Of a DNA stretch of 64,000 bases, positions 12,901-22,002 are shown in pieces (within the stretch, counting starts at the first letter, position 1; every line of letters begins with the position of its first letter). The stretch is from Malurus cyaneus samueli. Its lineage: Eukaryota > Chordata > Aves > Passeriformes > Maluridae. The stretch covers positions 371,529 to 435,528 of the forward strand of contig CM019220.1 of NCBI GenBank assembly GCA_009741485.1, given 5' to 3'. Made by a program: the position numbers and the translations under genes. The notes under the pieces were generated by a model. That model was not told the origin of the DNA and searched no databases. It saw only the letters and a program-made list of their open reading frames with translations.

Positions 12901-14986
12901 TGTCAGATGCTGAATTTAGGATAAGTCTTGTTGAAACAAGTAGTACTTGATTCTTTTCTATCTCTGTTCTGGGGAACAGGAATGCTGTTGTTGGTCCCAT
13001 GTGTCTGTGTGTGTACACAAATGTGTGCATGCTGGGAGAATGCTTCTGTCACGGCTGGAAGAGCAGTGCCCCTGACAGACACCTTTCTCAGGTGTATCAA
13101 AGATCATTGTCCAAAGAGCTTTGCATTATGGAGGAGGCACAGGAATCATCTGCTGTGGGAGCATTGCTGCAGTCAAAACAGACACAGCTTGGCCTTGTCA
13201 CAGTTTGGGAAGTCACTATTAGCACCTGGTGTTTACATTGAGGATCAAAGTTGCAGCACCATGGTTTTTTTTGGAATGTTGATTATTAACATAGGTTGCC
13301 TGGAGAGGACTTAATGCTATTTTAATTACTTGTCTGTCTCTATATGTGCATTGTTCTCAGCCTTGCACAGAGCACAGAATAAAGTGCTTTGTTTTTGTAA
13401 AGTGAACACTTTGGCAGTTCATGAGGAATTTATGTAATAGTGAAAACATTGTGAATGTATGAACAGTTTAAAAATACTGGTTTGAAACCTTGTTTTTTTC
13501 AGCATGATTCTCTCAGAATTGGAAACTCATGAAGATGCCTGGCCTTTCTTGCTTCCTGTAAACTTGAAACTTGTTCCGGGTTATAAGAAAGTTATTAAAA
13601 AACCTATGGATTTTTCTACCATTAGAGACAAGCTAAGTAGTGGACAGTAAGTAAACCTATTGTGAATTTTACTTTACATTTTAAACATACTTTAGCACTG
13701 AAGTACAGTACATGTTTAAAATTGGCTAAACTGTCTTGATCTATCTGCTCTGACACCTCTGTGATTGTTTTTACAGTCAAAATAAAAATGCTTAATTGTA
13801 TGCTTTCATCTGGCCATGTCCAAGTGAAGTAGCATGTTGGATGGGAGAACCTATGGAACTGGCTGAAAAACAATAAAACTGCCAGCTGAAATACACCAAA
13901 ACAATCAACAGGAAAGCTTTTTTTCCGCCTCTTTTTTTAATGGAGGTATCTCAGTGTTACTGTATGTCAGAGAGAAACAGCTGCGTAGGCTTTAAGCAAG
14001 TGGAGTCCCTGTCAATGATGTGGCTGTGGAGTGAATTGGCAGCTCTGTTGTGGCTAACACTCCAGTAATGGTGGTTAATCATTTTATACCTTATTATTTA
14101 TATACATTATTTATTATTTTTACAATTCGACTGCACAGCCTTTTTAAAGAGAAGACCACGCTCTACACCTCTGCTCAGCTCCCCTCCCTGTGCTCTGATG
14201 AATCTGTAAAGATTGAGCCTCTGCAGTCTGTCAGCTCCACACAGAGCAACTTTCCTAGGATAGCACAGGGAGCATTTTAACCTCTTCAGACTTTTTCTTC
14301 CATAAATATGTCCCCATATGTTCACATCAGTAGATTTGTACCTTTTAGTCCTTTTTAATAATTCTGTGAATATTGGAACACTTTTTGAGCCATTCAGAGG
14401 TATGTTCAGGGTAATAAAAAGAATTAGCAAAGACAATGTTACAGGATTATCTGTAACGTCAGCCATTATCACCCATTTGTTCCTCTTTTAGATAAATTCA
14501 ATTCTATTCAGTGCTTACTTTGAAGGACCCTGAGCCCAAGAATAGATACATAAATGGAAAATAGCCATAGCATTTTAACTAGAAAACTGTTGAAGAGCAA
14601 GAGGAATTAGTTTTTTAAAGTTTGTTTTCCAGTACAGAAATTCTACCTAGCAAAGCTTTTGAGGAAGATAATAAATGCAGTGACAAGAGAGTATTTGCTT
14701 TCACTGATGTTCATTTTCTTGTTAGAAATTCTAATTAAAATTCTTATTTAAGTTTTTACTGCTGTAGTCAAAATATTTTTTCTTTTTTGATTCTCCACGT
14801 TCTAAAAATCCTTCACTTCTTTCTTCTTTCAGGTACCCTAATCTTGAAGCATTTTCACTGGATGTCAGGCTTGTTTTTGACAACTGTGAAACTTTCAATG
14901 AAGATGATTCTGACATAGGCAGGGCTGGTCACAACATGAGGAAGTATTTTGAAAAAAAATGGACAGAGATTTTCAAAGTGAGCTGA
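6276..14986 (+). CDS. BAZ2B: BAZ2B, C-terminal ten coding exons (5' part outside window)
   Basis: Bromodomain adjacent to zinc finger domain protein 2B, a nuclear chromatin reader of the ISWI-associated BAZ/ACF family. The exons join 6276-6937, 7458-7731, 7894-8049, 8506-8666, 9564-9874, 10259-10394, 11854-12000, 12635-12894, 13503-13646 and 14833-14986, and the phase is kept across all junctions. They encode about 800 residues: a serine/proline-rich stretch, the WHIM2/D-TOX segment (YGWWRITDPEDLKSL), a segment shared with BAZ2A (NIERRYLKSPL), a C4HC3 PHD finger (about residues 567-615 of this part) and a bromodomain (about 702-800). The PHD reads histone H3 N-termini and the bromodomain binds acetyl-lysine; both are known for the family. 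The methyl-CpG-like and DDT regions must lie upstream, beyond the minisatellite. The assignment rests on near-identity with vertebrate BAZ2B from memory. Confidence 0.96.
7458..7731 (+). CDS. BAZ2B: BAZ2B exon: linker before WHIM2
   Basis: Acceptor GTAGCAG, donor GAAG/GTAAGT. Encodes MGLQFCGWPTG, typical of BAZ2B, then a Ser/Gly/Ala-rich linker ending in VAKPVDYPNPKPIPE. It continues from the previous exon in phase 0 and leaves one base over. Confidence 0.94.
7894..8049 (+). CDS. BAZ2B: BAZ2B exon: WHIM2 / D-TOX motif
   Basis: Begins EMQYGWWRITDPEDLKSLIK and carries LHLRGIREKALQKQI. This Trp-Trp plus GIRE pattern is the WHIM2 (WSD, D-TOX) motif found in BAZ/ACF1/WSTF proteins, thought to contact linker DNA with ISWI partners. 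Donor is GATG/GTACGT; phase carried by one base on each side. Confidence 0.95.
8506..8666 (+). CDS. BAZ2B: BAZ2B exon: acidic and coiled segment
   Basis: Acceptor TACAG, donor GTTAAG/GTAAAA. Encodes AIIDINENEDNQVT, then VENWSVEEQAMEMDLAILQQ, then VEDLERRVASASLQVK; a helical region, probably continuing the WHIM module. Confidence 0.94.
9564..9874 (+). CDS. BAZ2B: BAZ2B exon: WSTF-like linker
   Basis: Starts GWLCPEPASERDDLVY and contains NPLDIAVTRLADLERNIERR followed by YLKSPLSTTIQIKLDN, also recognisable in BAZ2A. It ends GDGDG, the last codon being split. Donor is GG/GTAGGT, two bases of the Gly codon in this exon. The final residues differ little from mammals. Confidence 0.93.
10259..10394 (+). 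CDS. BAZ2B: BAZ2B exon: helical region before PHD
   Basis: Acceptor TGCAG, donor AAAGTT/GTAAGT. Encodes EEDIAPGLRVWRRALSEARS and AAQVALCIQQLQKSIAWEKS, the conserved segment leading into the PHD finger. It completes a split Gly codon from the previous exon. Confidence 0.95.
11854..12000 (+). CDS. BAZ2B: BAZ2B exon: PHD finger
   Basis: 49 whole codons forming almost the complete C4HC3 zinc finger: YCQIC, then LLLLCDGCDKGCHTYCH and DWFCPACIAK. All eight zinc ligands are present. The PHD of BAZ2 proteins recognises the unmodified histone H3 tail (family knowledge). Acceptor is GACAG, donor AAG/GTGACA. Confidence 0.97.
12635..12894 (+). CDS. BAZ2B: BAZ2B exon: basic linker between PHD and bromodomain
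   Basis: Lysine-rich and predicted disordered, starting ASGQTLKIKKLQIKGKK, with an acidic patch GETEDDDSATT and ending KKPKRDDSKDLAIC. Basic runs here could serve as nuclear localisation or DNA contact sequences (inference). Phase 2 at the end. Confidence 0.94.
13503..13646 (+). CDS. BAZ2B: BAZ2B exon: bromodomain N-terminal half
   Basis: Encodes the alphaZ helix and ZA loop: SMILSELETHEDAWPFLLPV, with the WPF shelf, then LVPGYKKVIKKPMDFSTI. The acceptor follows a long T run (TTTTTTTCAG) and the donor is GGACA/GTAAGT. Confidence 0.97.
14833..14986 (+). CDS. BAZ2B: BAZ2B last coding exon: bromodomain C-terminal half and stop
   Basis: Encodes helices B and C: YPNLEAFSLDVRLVFDNCET, then FNEDDSDIGRAGHN. 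The Asn in CETFNEDD is the acetyl-lysine-contacting residue. The protein ends KKWTEIFKVS with TGA at 14984-14986, the usual BAZ2B C-terminus. Confidence 0.97.
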
Positions 14987-16285
14987 AGCTACTAGACCTC
15001 CTTTTTTTTCTTTTCATCAAATGAGGACTGATAAGACCAGCAATGTGAACTGTATTTACATGGAAGTGCAAGGCACATACATAAATAATTTTTTCCTTTA
15101 AAATGTCACCGAGTTGTGATACTAGTTTTAAAGGCTTCACTCCTACAGCAGCCATGGCCCCTTGGTTATTGGTTTGTGTGTTTTAACAAACTAATTTAGG
15201 TAGAACAGGGAAGCACACCCAAAGAATTTCAAAGAAAGGGGTGTTATAGTGCAATAGCAATTTATCAAAACGCACTGAATTTTCAACCACCAGAGCTCTA
15301 CGGGAAAATGGTTCTCTTTTCCCTTTCAATAAATATCTATTTTTCTTTTTTTTACTTTGTAGTTTATTTTTTAGTGAATGTATTTAATTTTATGAATTAT
15401 TTATGATTATACAGCATTCAGAATCTTCGTTTTCTGTGAAAAGGAAGAACTAGAAAATTGCTTTAAATGTTGAAAATACAACAAGGAATGTTTTAAAATA
15501 TAAAACAAAGCCAAGTAAAACTGTTTACACTGATGTGCTGTGAAGGCACTAAAAATTAAACTTTACTGTAGAGTTACGAGTACATTTATATATATGTTGC
15601 TGCATCACTTGTGTAGTTAAATTGTATTTCAAGACAGTGAAGAAAAATTGAGACATGTATATACTGTTCATTATTGTTTATATTAAGTCTTGTTTTAAAT
15701 ATGTATGATGTGTACATATTGTTTGCAGACATTATTGTTTATGCCTTAGAAGGACAGTAGCATTTTATTTTAGTCTTAAGGTAATTATAGCTCTATGGCT
15801 TGTACAGTAATTATCCTCTACCAACACTGTGGAGTCTCCTTAATCTTGGTAGTGCCTGCCTTTAAAACAGGGTGTAGGGGATAGTAGTTTTCCATTTTTC
15901 TATTTTGTTATATAATTTCAAGCCACCACGGCCTCAAATTCAAGTATAATCATTTGTATCCATGTGGAAGAAAATTGTGACAATTTCCTACGCGCACACA
16001 GTATTTTTTCATAGAAACATTTCCTTCCATTTGCCTTGCCACAGAATAACAGAAGAAGACATTTGTAACCACTGTGTTTTATCTACTGTGTGTTGTGGTG
16101 GCCTGTTGGGGCAGATAGATCAGATTTTTTTTTTTGTACTAATGTAAGAGTACTTGAAGTTTTATTTAAAAGAAATGTTGTGGAAAGGTAGCATTCTTTT
16201 TCTTTTCCTTTTTTAGGAGTGTTATTTTTCACTAGTATGTGTGGCACGGATACAATAAAAGACTGTTTTGGAAACCAGATTTTCT
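14987..16285 (+). other. BAZ2B: BAZ2B 3' untranslated region
   Basis: About 1.3 kb of AT-rich sequence from the TGA to just after the poly(A) signal. The 3' end is inferred from the signal and a following GT/T-rich stretch (TTTGGTTTGGGG at about 16324). Longer isoforms are possible. Confidence 0.75.
16254..16259 (+). terminator. BAZ2B: BAZ2B poly(A) signal AATAAA
   Basis: AATAAA in TACAATAAAAGACTG, the first canonical hexamer placed before a GT-rich downstream element after the BAZ2B stop; an earlier AATAAA at about 15329 lacks such a context. Confidence 0.7.
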
Positions 16286-18090
16286 TGGCAATTTTAATAC
16301 TTCAGGTCCTTTGTATATAGGTTTTTTGGTTTGGGGTTTGGTTTTTTTTTAGATAGTATCTTAGGAGTCTTGCATTTAACATTCAGTTCTTCTTATGATG
16401 CATCTAATTCTCCTGGGTTTCTAACAGTGGTTGGAAAGGAAGCAATTGCAAAGCAGTCAGAGAGCAGTTTGTGCCTGTAAATGGCCGAGGGGGCCTTGGA
16501 GCTGGTGCTGCCCGGCTGTCACTGTCCTTGCAGACATGAAAACACACACCACGGATCATGTGAATGAAAACCACTGCCCGCTTAACGTTTTGTCCCTTTT
16601 GGCCTGTAAAAGGGCATTACTCATAATCCTTACTCTGGCTGAGGAAAACACAGGAATTACAAACAGATGTTGTGGAACTGCCATATCTCTTGCTCTCTCA
16701 CAAAGTCCGGTTGGGAAGGGTGTTGGGTTTTGCTTTTAAACTAGGCCTGCCATGTTTGAGTCCTAGTGCCTGGTTTTTTAATGAATGCTTACATTGCTCT
16801 CCCCAGAATATCTTGTTCAGTAACATTTCTCTTTGTTCCAGAGTCGTGTTAGAATAATCTGTTATTACCTAGCATAAAAAAATTGCATTTGAGTGTCAAT
16901 CTTGCATGCTGATGTTAGCTCCTACACTCACTGCTCTACGCCTTTCATTTTCATGACCTCTCTGAAGACTTCAGTGAAAAGGTTTGCTGACTTGTATCAG
17001 AGATGTGGAGATTAATCCGTGTTTTGAATATGTGATGGTAAGCTTGTAAAAAGTTAAAAATATGCTTAGATAATTGAGAAATCTCGTTCCTCAATGGGTT
17101 TTTTTTTCAGATTATGTACTGGGTAATGCTTTGTCTGCAGTACTAGAGCTGTTAGTTTTCTGAAATGTCAGACAGGTCACCAGCTACACTACATACAATA
17201 TAGATGATACAAGTTGCATTTTTTCAGCTTGTGTCCCAATTCAGCTGAACAGCTGGGAAGTTGAAGGTGGCAACAGCTGCTTTAGTGATGACAGCGAGAC
17301 AGGGCATCACGCCTTTCCAACTTGACATGGCCAGTGTATTTATTACTATTGCAGTACAGTTAAATTCACAGGAAATACTGTATTTAAATGGCAAGCTTGA
17401 ATCATGCATATGCCATCATATTTCTGTAGAAAAGCACTGTGGTGAGAAGGATTTAACCACTACAAAAAGGTTCCTATTATTCTTTGCTAATTTTCTCTCC
17501 TATTGGTGTTGTTCTGTTTTCTTAAGAGGAAATGTTTTCTAGTGTGCTCTCATTCTTTCTGAACGAAGTGTGGTGGTCTTCGTTCAGAGAATTTATTCTG
17601 AAGCTTTCAAACTTGTAAGTACTGTAATGGTGAAAAGTGTTTTGATTGTGCGTATTGGGTTCTCTTTTATCATCTCTTTGAAAAAAATCGGATGATACAA
17701 AAGCAGGTGAAAATCAGATGTCAAAGTTGTCTTGGACAAAATGTGTATCTTTAAAAGGAGGTCTAAAGCTTTCTCTTTAATACTGGCTGTCACCTGGGAT
17801 TCAGAACAACGAAAGGGCAGGCTTTAGGATCACAGAGTGTACAATCAAATAACGTGCTATTAAAATAGAGTGTGAGATAGTCAAGACTAAACACAGAAAA
17901 CTGATGATTTAGGGAATGTTTCCTGGGCACAGCGATTGCGAGAAGAAGTGACTTTGTCTTCCTCAAAAAATGTAGGTGCTAAATTATTTTGCATGAGTTG
18001 CTGAGCGTGGAGGGGGAGAGGGTGATGGTGTAAATTTCCTGCCGAAGGCTGGGACTGAGGGAGCACTGTTGGTTGGAATTTCCCTTGGCT
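16286..18090. other. Intergenic region BAZ2B-WDSUB1
   Basis: AT-rich sequence with only short open frames and no recognisable gene. The one clear structure is an 11-bp perfect inverted repeat at 17558-17588, listed separately. GC content rises sharply at its right edge, where the CpG island begins. Confidence 0.55.
17558..17588. repeat. Perfect 11-bp inverted repeat (hairpin)
   Basis: TCTGAACGAAG at 17558-17568 and CTTCGTTCAGA at 17578-17588, separated by 9 bases. It is visible directly. No poly-T run or conserved RNA fold follows, so its role is unknown; it may be the remnant of a small transposon end. Confidence 0.8.
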
Positions 18091-18345
18091 CTGCTCGAGG
18101 GCCGCTCCCGTGGCGGGCGGGGGTGACCCGGGCACCGTGTGGAGCTCAGCGGCCCGCTCCGACACGGCCAGAGGCCGGCGGTCCCGCCGGCATTTCCCAG
18201 GCGCCGGCACCGCCCGCACCCGCGCAAGGTCGGCCTCAATGAGCTCCGGGCCGGCGCTGAGCCGCGGAAGGGCCCGCAGGAGCCATGGGCACGGAGGGCC
18301 CAAAGCCGCGCCATCCGCGCCATGCCGGGACGGCTGAGGGGCACC

Positions 18346-18356
18346 GCGCCTGCGCA
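18346..18356. promoter_or_regulatory. NRF1-like site
   Basis: GCGCCTGCGCA differs by one base from the NRF1 palindrome GCGCATGCGC, a common element of TATA-less CpG-island promoters. Binding is inferred only. Confidence 0.4.
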
Positions 18357-18387
18357 GCACCCTGGCCGTGCACAGGCCCCGCGGCTG

Positions 18388-18768
18388 CCGTGTGCGAGTG
18401 AGGTACGGCCGGGGCGGAGGAGCCGTGTGCGAGTGAAGTGCGGCCGGGGTCTCTCACAGCCGGGGCTGCCGTGTGCGAGTGAGGTGCGGCCGGGGCGGAG
18501 GAGCCGTGTGCGAGTGAGGTGCGGCCGGGGCGGAGGAGCCGTGTGCGAGTGAGGTGCGGCCGGCGCGGAGGAGCCGTGTGCGAGTGAGGTGCGGCCGGCG
18601 CGGAGGAGCCGTGTGCGAGTGAGGTGCGGCCGGCGCGGAGGAGCCGTGTGCGAGTGAGGTGCGGCCGGGGTCTCTCACAGCCGGGGCTGCCGTGTGCGAG
18701 TGAGGTGCGGCCGGGCGGAGGAGCCGTGTGCGAGTGAGGTGCGGCCGGGGTCTCTCACAGCCGGGCGG
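18388..18768. repeat. GC-rich promoter minisatellite (35/46-bp units, 10 copies)
   Basis: Ten copies of a core GTGTGCGAGTGAGGTGCGG. Short units (about 35 bp) continue with CCGG(G/C)GCGGAGGAGCC. Long units (about 46 bp) continue with CCGGGGTCTCTCACAGCC and GGGGCTGCC. Copies begin near 18389, 18424, 18470, 18505, 18541, 18576, 18611, 18646, 18691 and 18725. The array occupies the middle of the CpG island and lies upstream of, or within, the putative 5' exon of WDSUB1. Open frames on both strands here follow from the repeat. Confidence 0.93.
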
Positions 18769-18952
18769 GCGCAGCCGGGCCACGGCGTTGTTGGCCCGCC
18801 ACTGGAGCTCGGGGTGAGTGCGCAGTCCTCCCGGGACGCTCCGCCGGCGCGATGGGTTGGGTGTGGCTGGGCTGCGGGAAAGAGCAGCGGGGAAGGGACT
18901 GCGAGGCGCGTCGAGAATTGCTGTAGCTTTTTCTATGGGCATCTGCTGCTGG

Positions 18953-19499
18953 TGATGCTTGAAAAGGCTTAGAAATAAAACTCCATAGACTGGTGTCTAT
19001 AGAGCAAGTATTTGTTTATTGCAGCGCTAGAAGGGAGGAGGATTTCTCTTCCTAGCTCCGCTGCCTTTGCTTTAAATTGGCACATATTTATATAGTAAGC
19101 ATGGTGTAACATGAACATTGTTACTGCTCCTCATACGCCCACCATACACTTACTGCTGTACATGGGCACGGAAATACATGATGTTACAGTTTTACAAGTG
19201 CGCATGTGTCATCTTCCGTTCGGTGAGTCCGGGAGTTTTTCTCTAATGAGATATTATCTTCTTTATTATGGTAGACTTTTAACCTTTGTCTTCAGGGCAT
19301 GCGCAGTTGCGATATTTATGGGGTTTTTCTAGTCTTCTAAGTTGTCATTTTTAATTATTTTGCTGATTGTCTCGTGCTTTTGCTAAGTTCTCATTAGTGC
19401 TTGCTACTGTTTCTTCTTATAGCATTTACATGTCTACTTTCTTCAGAACTTTTTTGATTTATGCTTCTTGGTGATTTTACTTCTTTATATACTAATCCA
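18953..19499 (-). mobile_element. Probable antisense solo LTR of an endogenous retrovirus
   Basis: Read on the minus strand, the block begins TGGATTAG and ends GCATCA. It contains a TATA-like box (TATATAAATA at about 19086-19095) and, about 70 bases later, AATAAA (at about 19015) followed by a short U5-like segment. GCTGG flanks both ends (18948-18952 and 19500-19504) as a possible 5-bp target duplication. A second CA-GCTGG at 19517-19523 makes the outer border uncertain, and similar AT-rich sequence continues beyond. No internal viral genes are seen next to it. Confidence 0.45.
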
Positions 19500-19504
19500 G
19501 CTGG

Positions 19505-20815
19505 TTAGATTACGTGCAGCTGGTATACTACATGTTGCTAATACACTAAAAAACTTACAGCAATATATATATAAAAAGCTATCATTGATAATATATTGAA
19601 AGTAATTACACTGTATTATAATAATACGTCAAAAGTTATTACATTCTTATATTAATAACATTAAAAAGCTATAGAAAATTTTTAATTAGTAAGGCTCATA
19701 AGCACCTTGCCACTTTAATATAGATCATATGTATCGCTGGTTTATGGCTTATAGAAAAGTAAAAACGTAATTACTCAGAGGAGGTGCTGCGCATCTCTTT
19801 GTTGACAAATGCTCCCGCTATTCCTCACACCCTTGGTTTATTGATACTGAAGTCTGTTCTTAGGTTTGCTTTTCTGCACTGAGCACCTGAAATTCTCCTG
19901 TCACAGTATGGTCGAGGTGCCTTTTTCGGGTCATCTTTCCAGATATCGAGCTTTGAGTCTTCGTTTTCTCATGGTTGAAGAAAGTATGTTCATCTTCTTT
20001 TTCACATAAGACATATTATTGATATTGCTTCATCTGTTTAATGGTTCTGAAGAGGGTCGTAGTAAAGCTGAGCATCCTGAAGGTAAAGTAGGTAGTATTC
20101 AATGATCTAGTCTTCAGCTAAATTGGTGTGCCATACACTCTGTAAAGAGAACAAGTATTTTGCCTTTATATATACCCTTTTGGTTTTGTATATGTAAGTA
20201 TATACCTCTGTATGTATGCATTCATTTATACATACTTGCATGTCCACATACATAAAAACATGAATGTGTGTGTGTGTGTACATATTTATATGCAAAAAAA
20301 AGTAGATATGGTTTTGTTTGCAGATGCCTCAGCACTGACATCATTATTCAGAAGGAACACTTATGTAAACCATGAGACTATTATTTAACTCACTATAAAT
20401 GGTATTACTGCTTTTGTTCATTATAAACAATTTATAAGAAGTGTAGGCATTTCATTTTGGCTCTGTGCTCCCTTATTCTCAGGAAATTGTTTGTGATCTG
20501 TAGCACTGGGAGTAACCAGTTGGAATGTACGTTTTTGGGGATTTCTTGGACCTCAGCAGTGTAACTCTCTTGTGTGATGCAATTTAAACTGGTTCCACCA
20601 GTTTTAGGTCCTGGAAAAATACAGGTGAAGTTCACATTGTCTTTTGTTGTGTGTAGCAGCAAATGCAGTTTCTGGAGAGATTCCGATTCTGATCACCCAG
20701 TTAATATTCACATTTTCACTTAAATGTTTTGTTTGGTCTGGTCAAACTTTGGATTGGCAGCATAAGTGTGTGGTGTTGCTCTGATGTTTTGCTGTCACTA
20801 CTGTTGTTCTCTGTG
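19505..20815. other. WDSUB1 first intron, AT-rich stretch
   Basis: No gene is recognisable. It contains AT-rich low-complexity sequence near 19560-19680 and a (TG)n run at about 20264-20279. Parts at about 19770-20000 could be older repeat or LTR-internal sequence, but I cannot identify a family. Confidence 0.4.
20264..20279. repeat. Short (TG)n microsatellite
   Basis: A pure TG run of about eight repeats in the first intron of WDSUB1, next to ATAC/ATAT-rich sequence. Confidence 0.85.
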
Positions 20816-20817
20816 AA

Positions 20818-21453
20818 AGTGAGCAGAAGGGAGCTCCTGGACAAATTCAAATAGAAAGGAAGATAATGGAAGCATGGACAGGTAGCCTGAGAGGAATACA
20901 GATAGATTGTTAGAGTAGTTAGGGATTCGACTGGGAAAATCGTGATGGAATTAAATCCAGCCAGGGATGTCAGGGACAACAAGAAAAGCTTCCATAGGTA
21001 TTTTGGTGATAAAAGGAAGATTAGGAAAAATGTGGGCCCTCTCTGAAAGGAAACAGGAGAACTATTACCTAGGATATGGAGAAGGTTGAGGTAGTCAATG
21101 CCTTTTTTGTGTCGGTCTTCACTGGAAAGTGCTCCAGCCGCACAGTGGAAGGCTGGAGAGGGACGTTTTACAAGGGCATGTAGTGATAGAAAGGAGAATG
21201 GATTTAAACTGAGAGTGGGTTTAGATTAGAGATTAGGAAGAAATTCCTGGCTGTCAAGGTGGTGAGGCCCTAGCACAGGGTGCCCAGAGAAGCCATGGCT
21301 ACCCCATCTGTGGAAGCATTCAAGGCCTGGTTGGATGGGACTTGGAGCAACGTGGTGTAGTGGAAGGTGTCCCTGCCAATGGCAGCGGGTGGAACAGGAG
21401 GGGATTTAAGGTCTCTTCCAACATAAACTAGTCTATGATTTTATGATTCTGTG
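20818..21453 (+). mobile_element. CR1 LINE fragment, 3' end, internally deleted
   Basis: The left part decays from the CR1 ORF2 linker ([23 protein letters not shown] with stops and shifts nearby). The right part is the CR1 3' end: GCCCAGAGAAGCCATGG, then AGGCCTGGTTGGATGGG and the tail CTATGATTTTATGATTCTG. The reverse-transcriptase core between them is missing. A dead element in sense orientation in WDSUB1 intron 1. Confidence 0.88.
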
Positions 21454-21604
21454 CTTAAACAATGCTAGATTAAAAATTTGCCTTTGCAAATGAGTTTTTA
21501 TTTGTTTTCTTCAGGATTTATCTTGCTAAGGCAGTATATTTCATTTATGAAATAGGAAAATTAAGTCTAACTGTTAAACTCTTTTTCATATTTAATTTTT
21601 TTAG

Positions 21605-22002
21605 ATGGCAACATTAATTCACACTTTAGCGGATCATAGTGATGATGTCAATTATTGTGCCTTCTCATCATCGTGCTTGGCTACTTGTTCCTTGGACAAA
21701 ACAATTCGTGTTTATTCTTTGAGCAACTTTGCTGAGCTTCCGTACTCGCCTTTGAAAGGTCATAGGTACGCTGTACACTGCTGCTGCTTCTCTCTGTCGG
21801 GCGGCCTGCTGGCTTCGTGCTCCACAGACGGCACCACGGCGCTGTGGGACGTGCGCGACGGCCGCAGGCTGGCGGTGCTGGAGCAGCCCAGCGCCAGCCC
21901 CGTCAGAGTCTGCCGCTTCTCTCCTCGGGCTCCCTACCTCTTGTCAGGGGCAGCGGATGGCAGTGCGGTGCTTTGGAATGTGCACTCCTTGAAACTGTAC
22001 CG
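21605..22002 (+). CDS. WDSUB1: WDSUB1 coding exon 1: start and first WD repeats
   Basis: Starts [20 protein letters not shown] and covers three WD repeats, with [15 protein letters not shown] and DGSAVLWN blade ends. The second half is strongly GC- and CpG-rich compared with flanking introns. Donor CG/GTGAGT splits an Arg codon. Confidence 0.96.

Larger units (their letters stand above)
18100..18900. promoter_or_regulatory. WDSUB1: CpG island, probable WDSUB1 promoter and 5' exon
   Basis: An abrupt block of GC- and CpG-rich sequence in AT-rich surroundings, 2.7 kb before the WDSUB1 ATG and the only such island in the WDSUB1 5' flank. It has no TATA box. An NRF1-like site (GCGCCTGCGCA) sits at 18346-18356. 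A good splice donor, GGG/GTGAGT at 18813/18814, can end a 5' non-coding exon, fitting the fact that the WDSUB1 ATG lies right after an acceptor. The exact start of transcription cannot be seen. Confidence 0.75.

Noticed and set aside
17887..18360. Minus-strand frame of 157 codons next to the CpG island, possible divergent gene
   Set aside because: High GC explains the missing stops in its first half, the peptide has no recognisable features and no conserved divergent gene is known between BAZ2B and WDSUB1. A non-coding divergent transcript remains possible.
18110..18972. Open frames of 75-162 codons on both strands in the CpG island
   Set aside because: They follow from GC-rich, stop-poor minisatellite sequence and overlap on both strands; no known domain.
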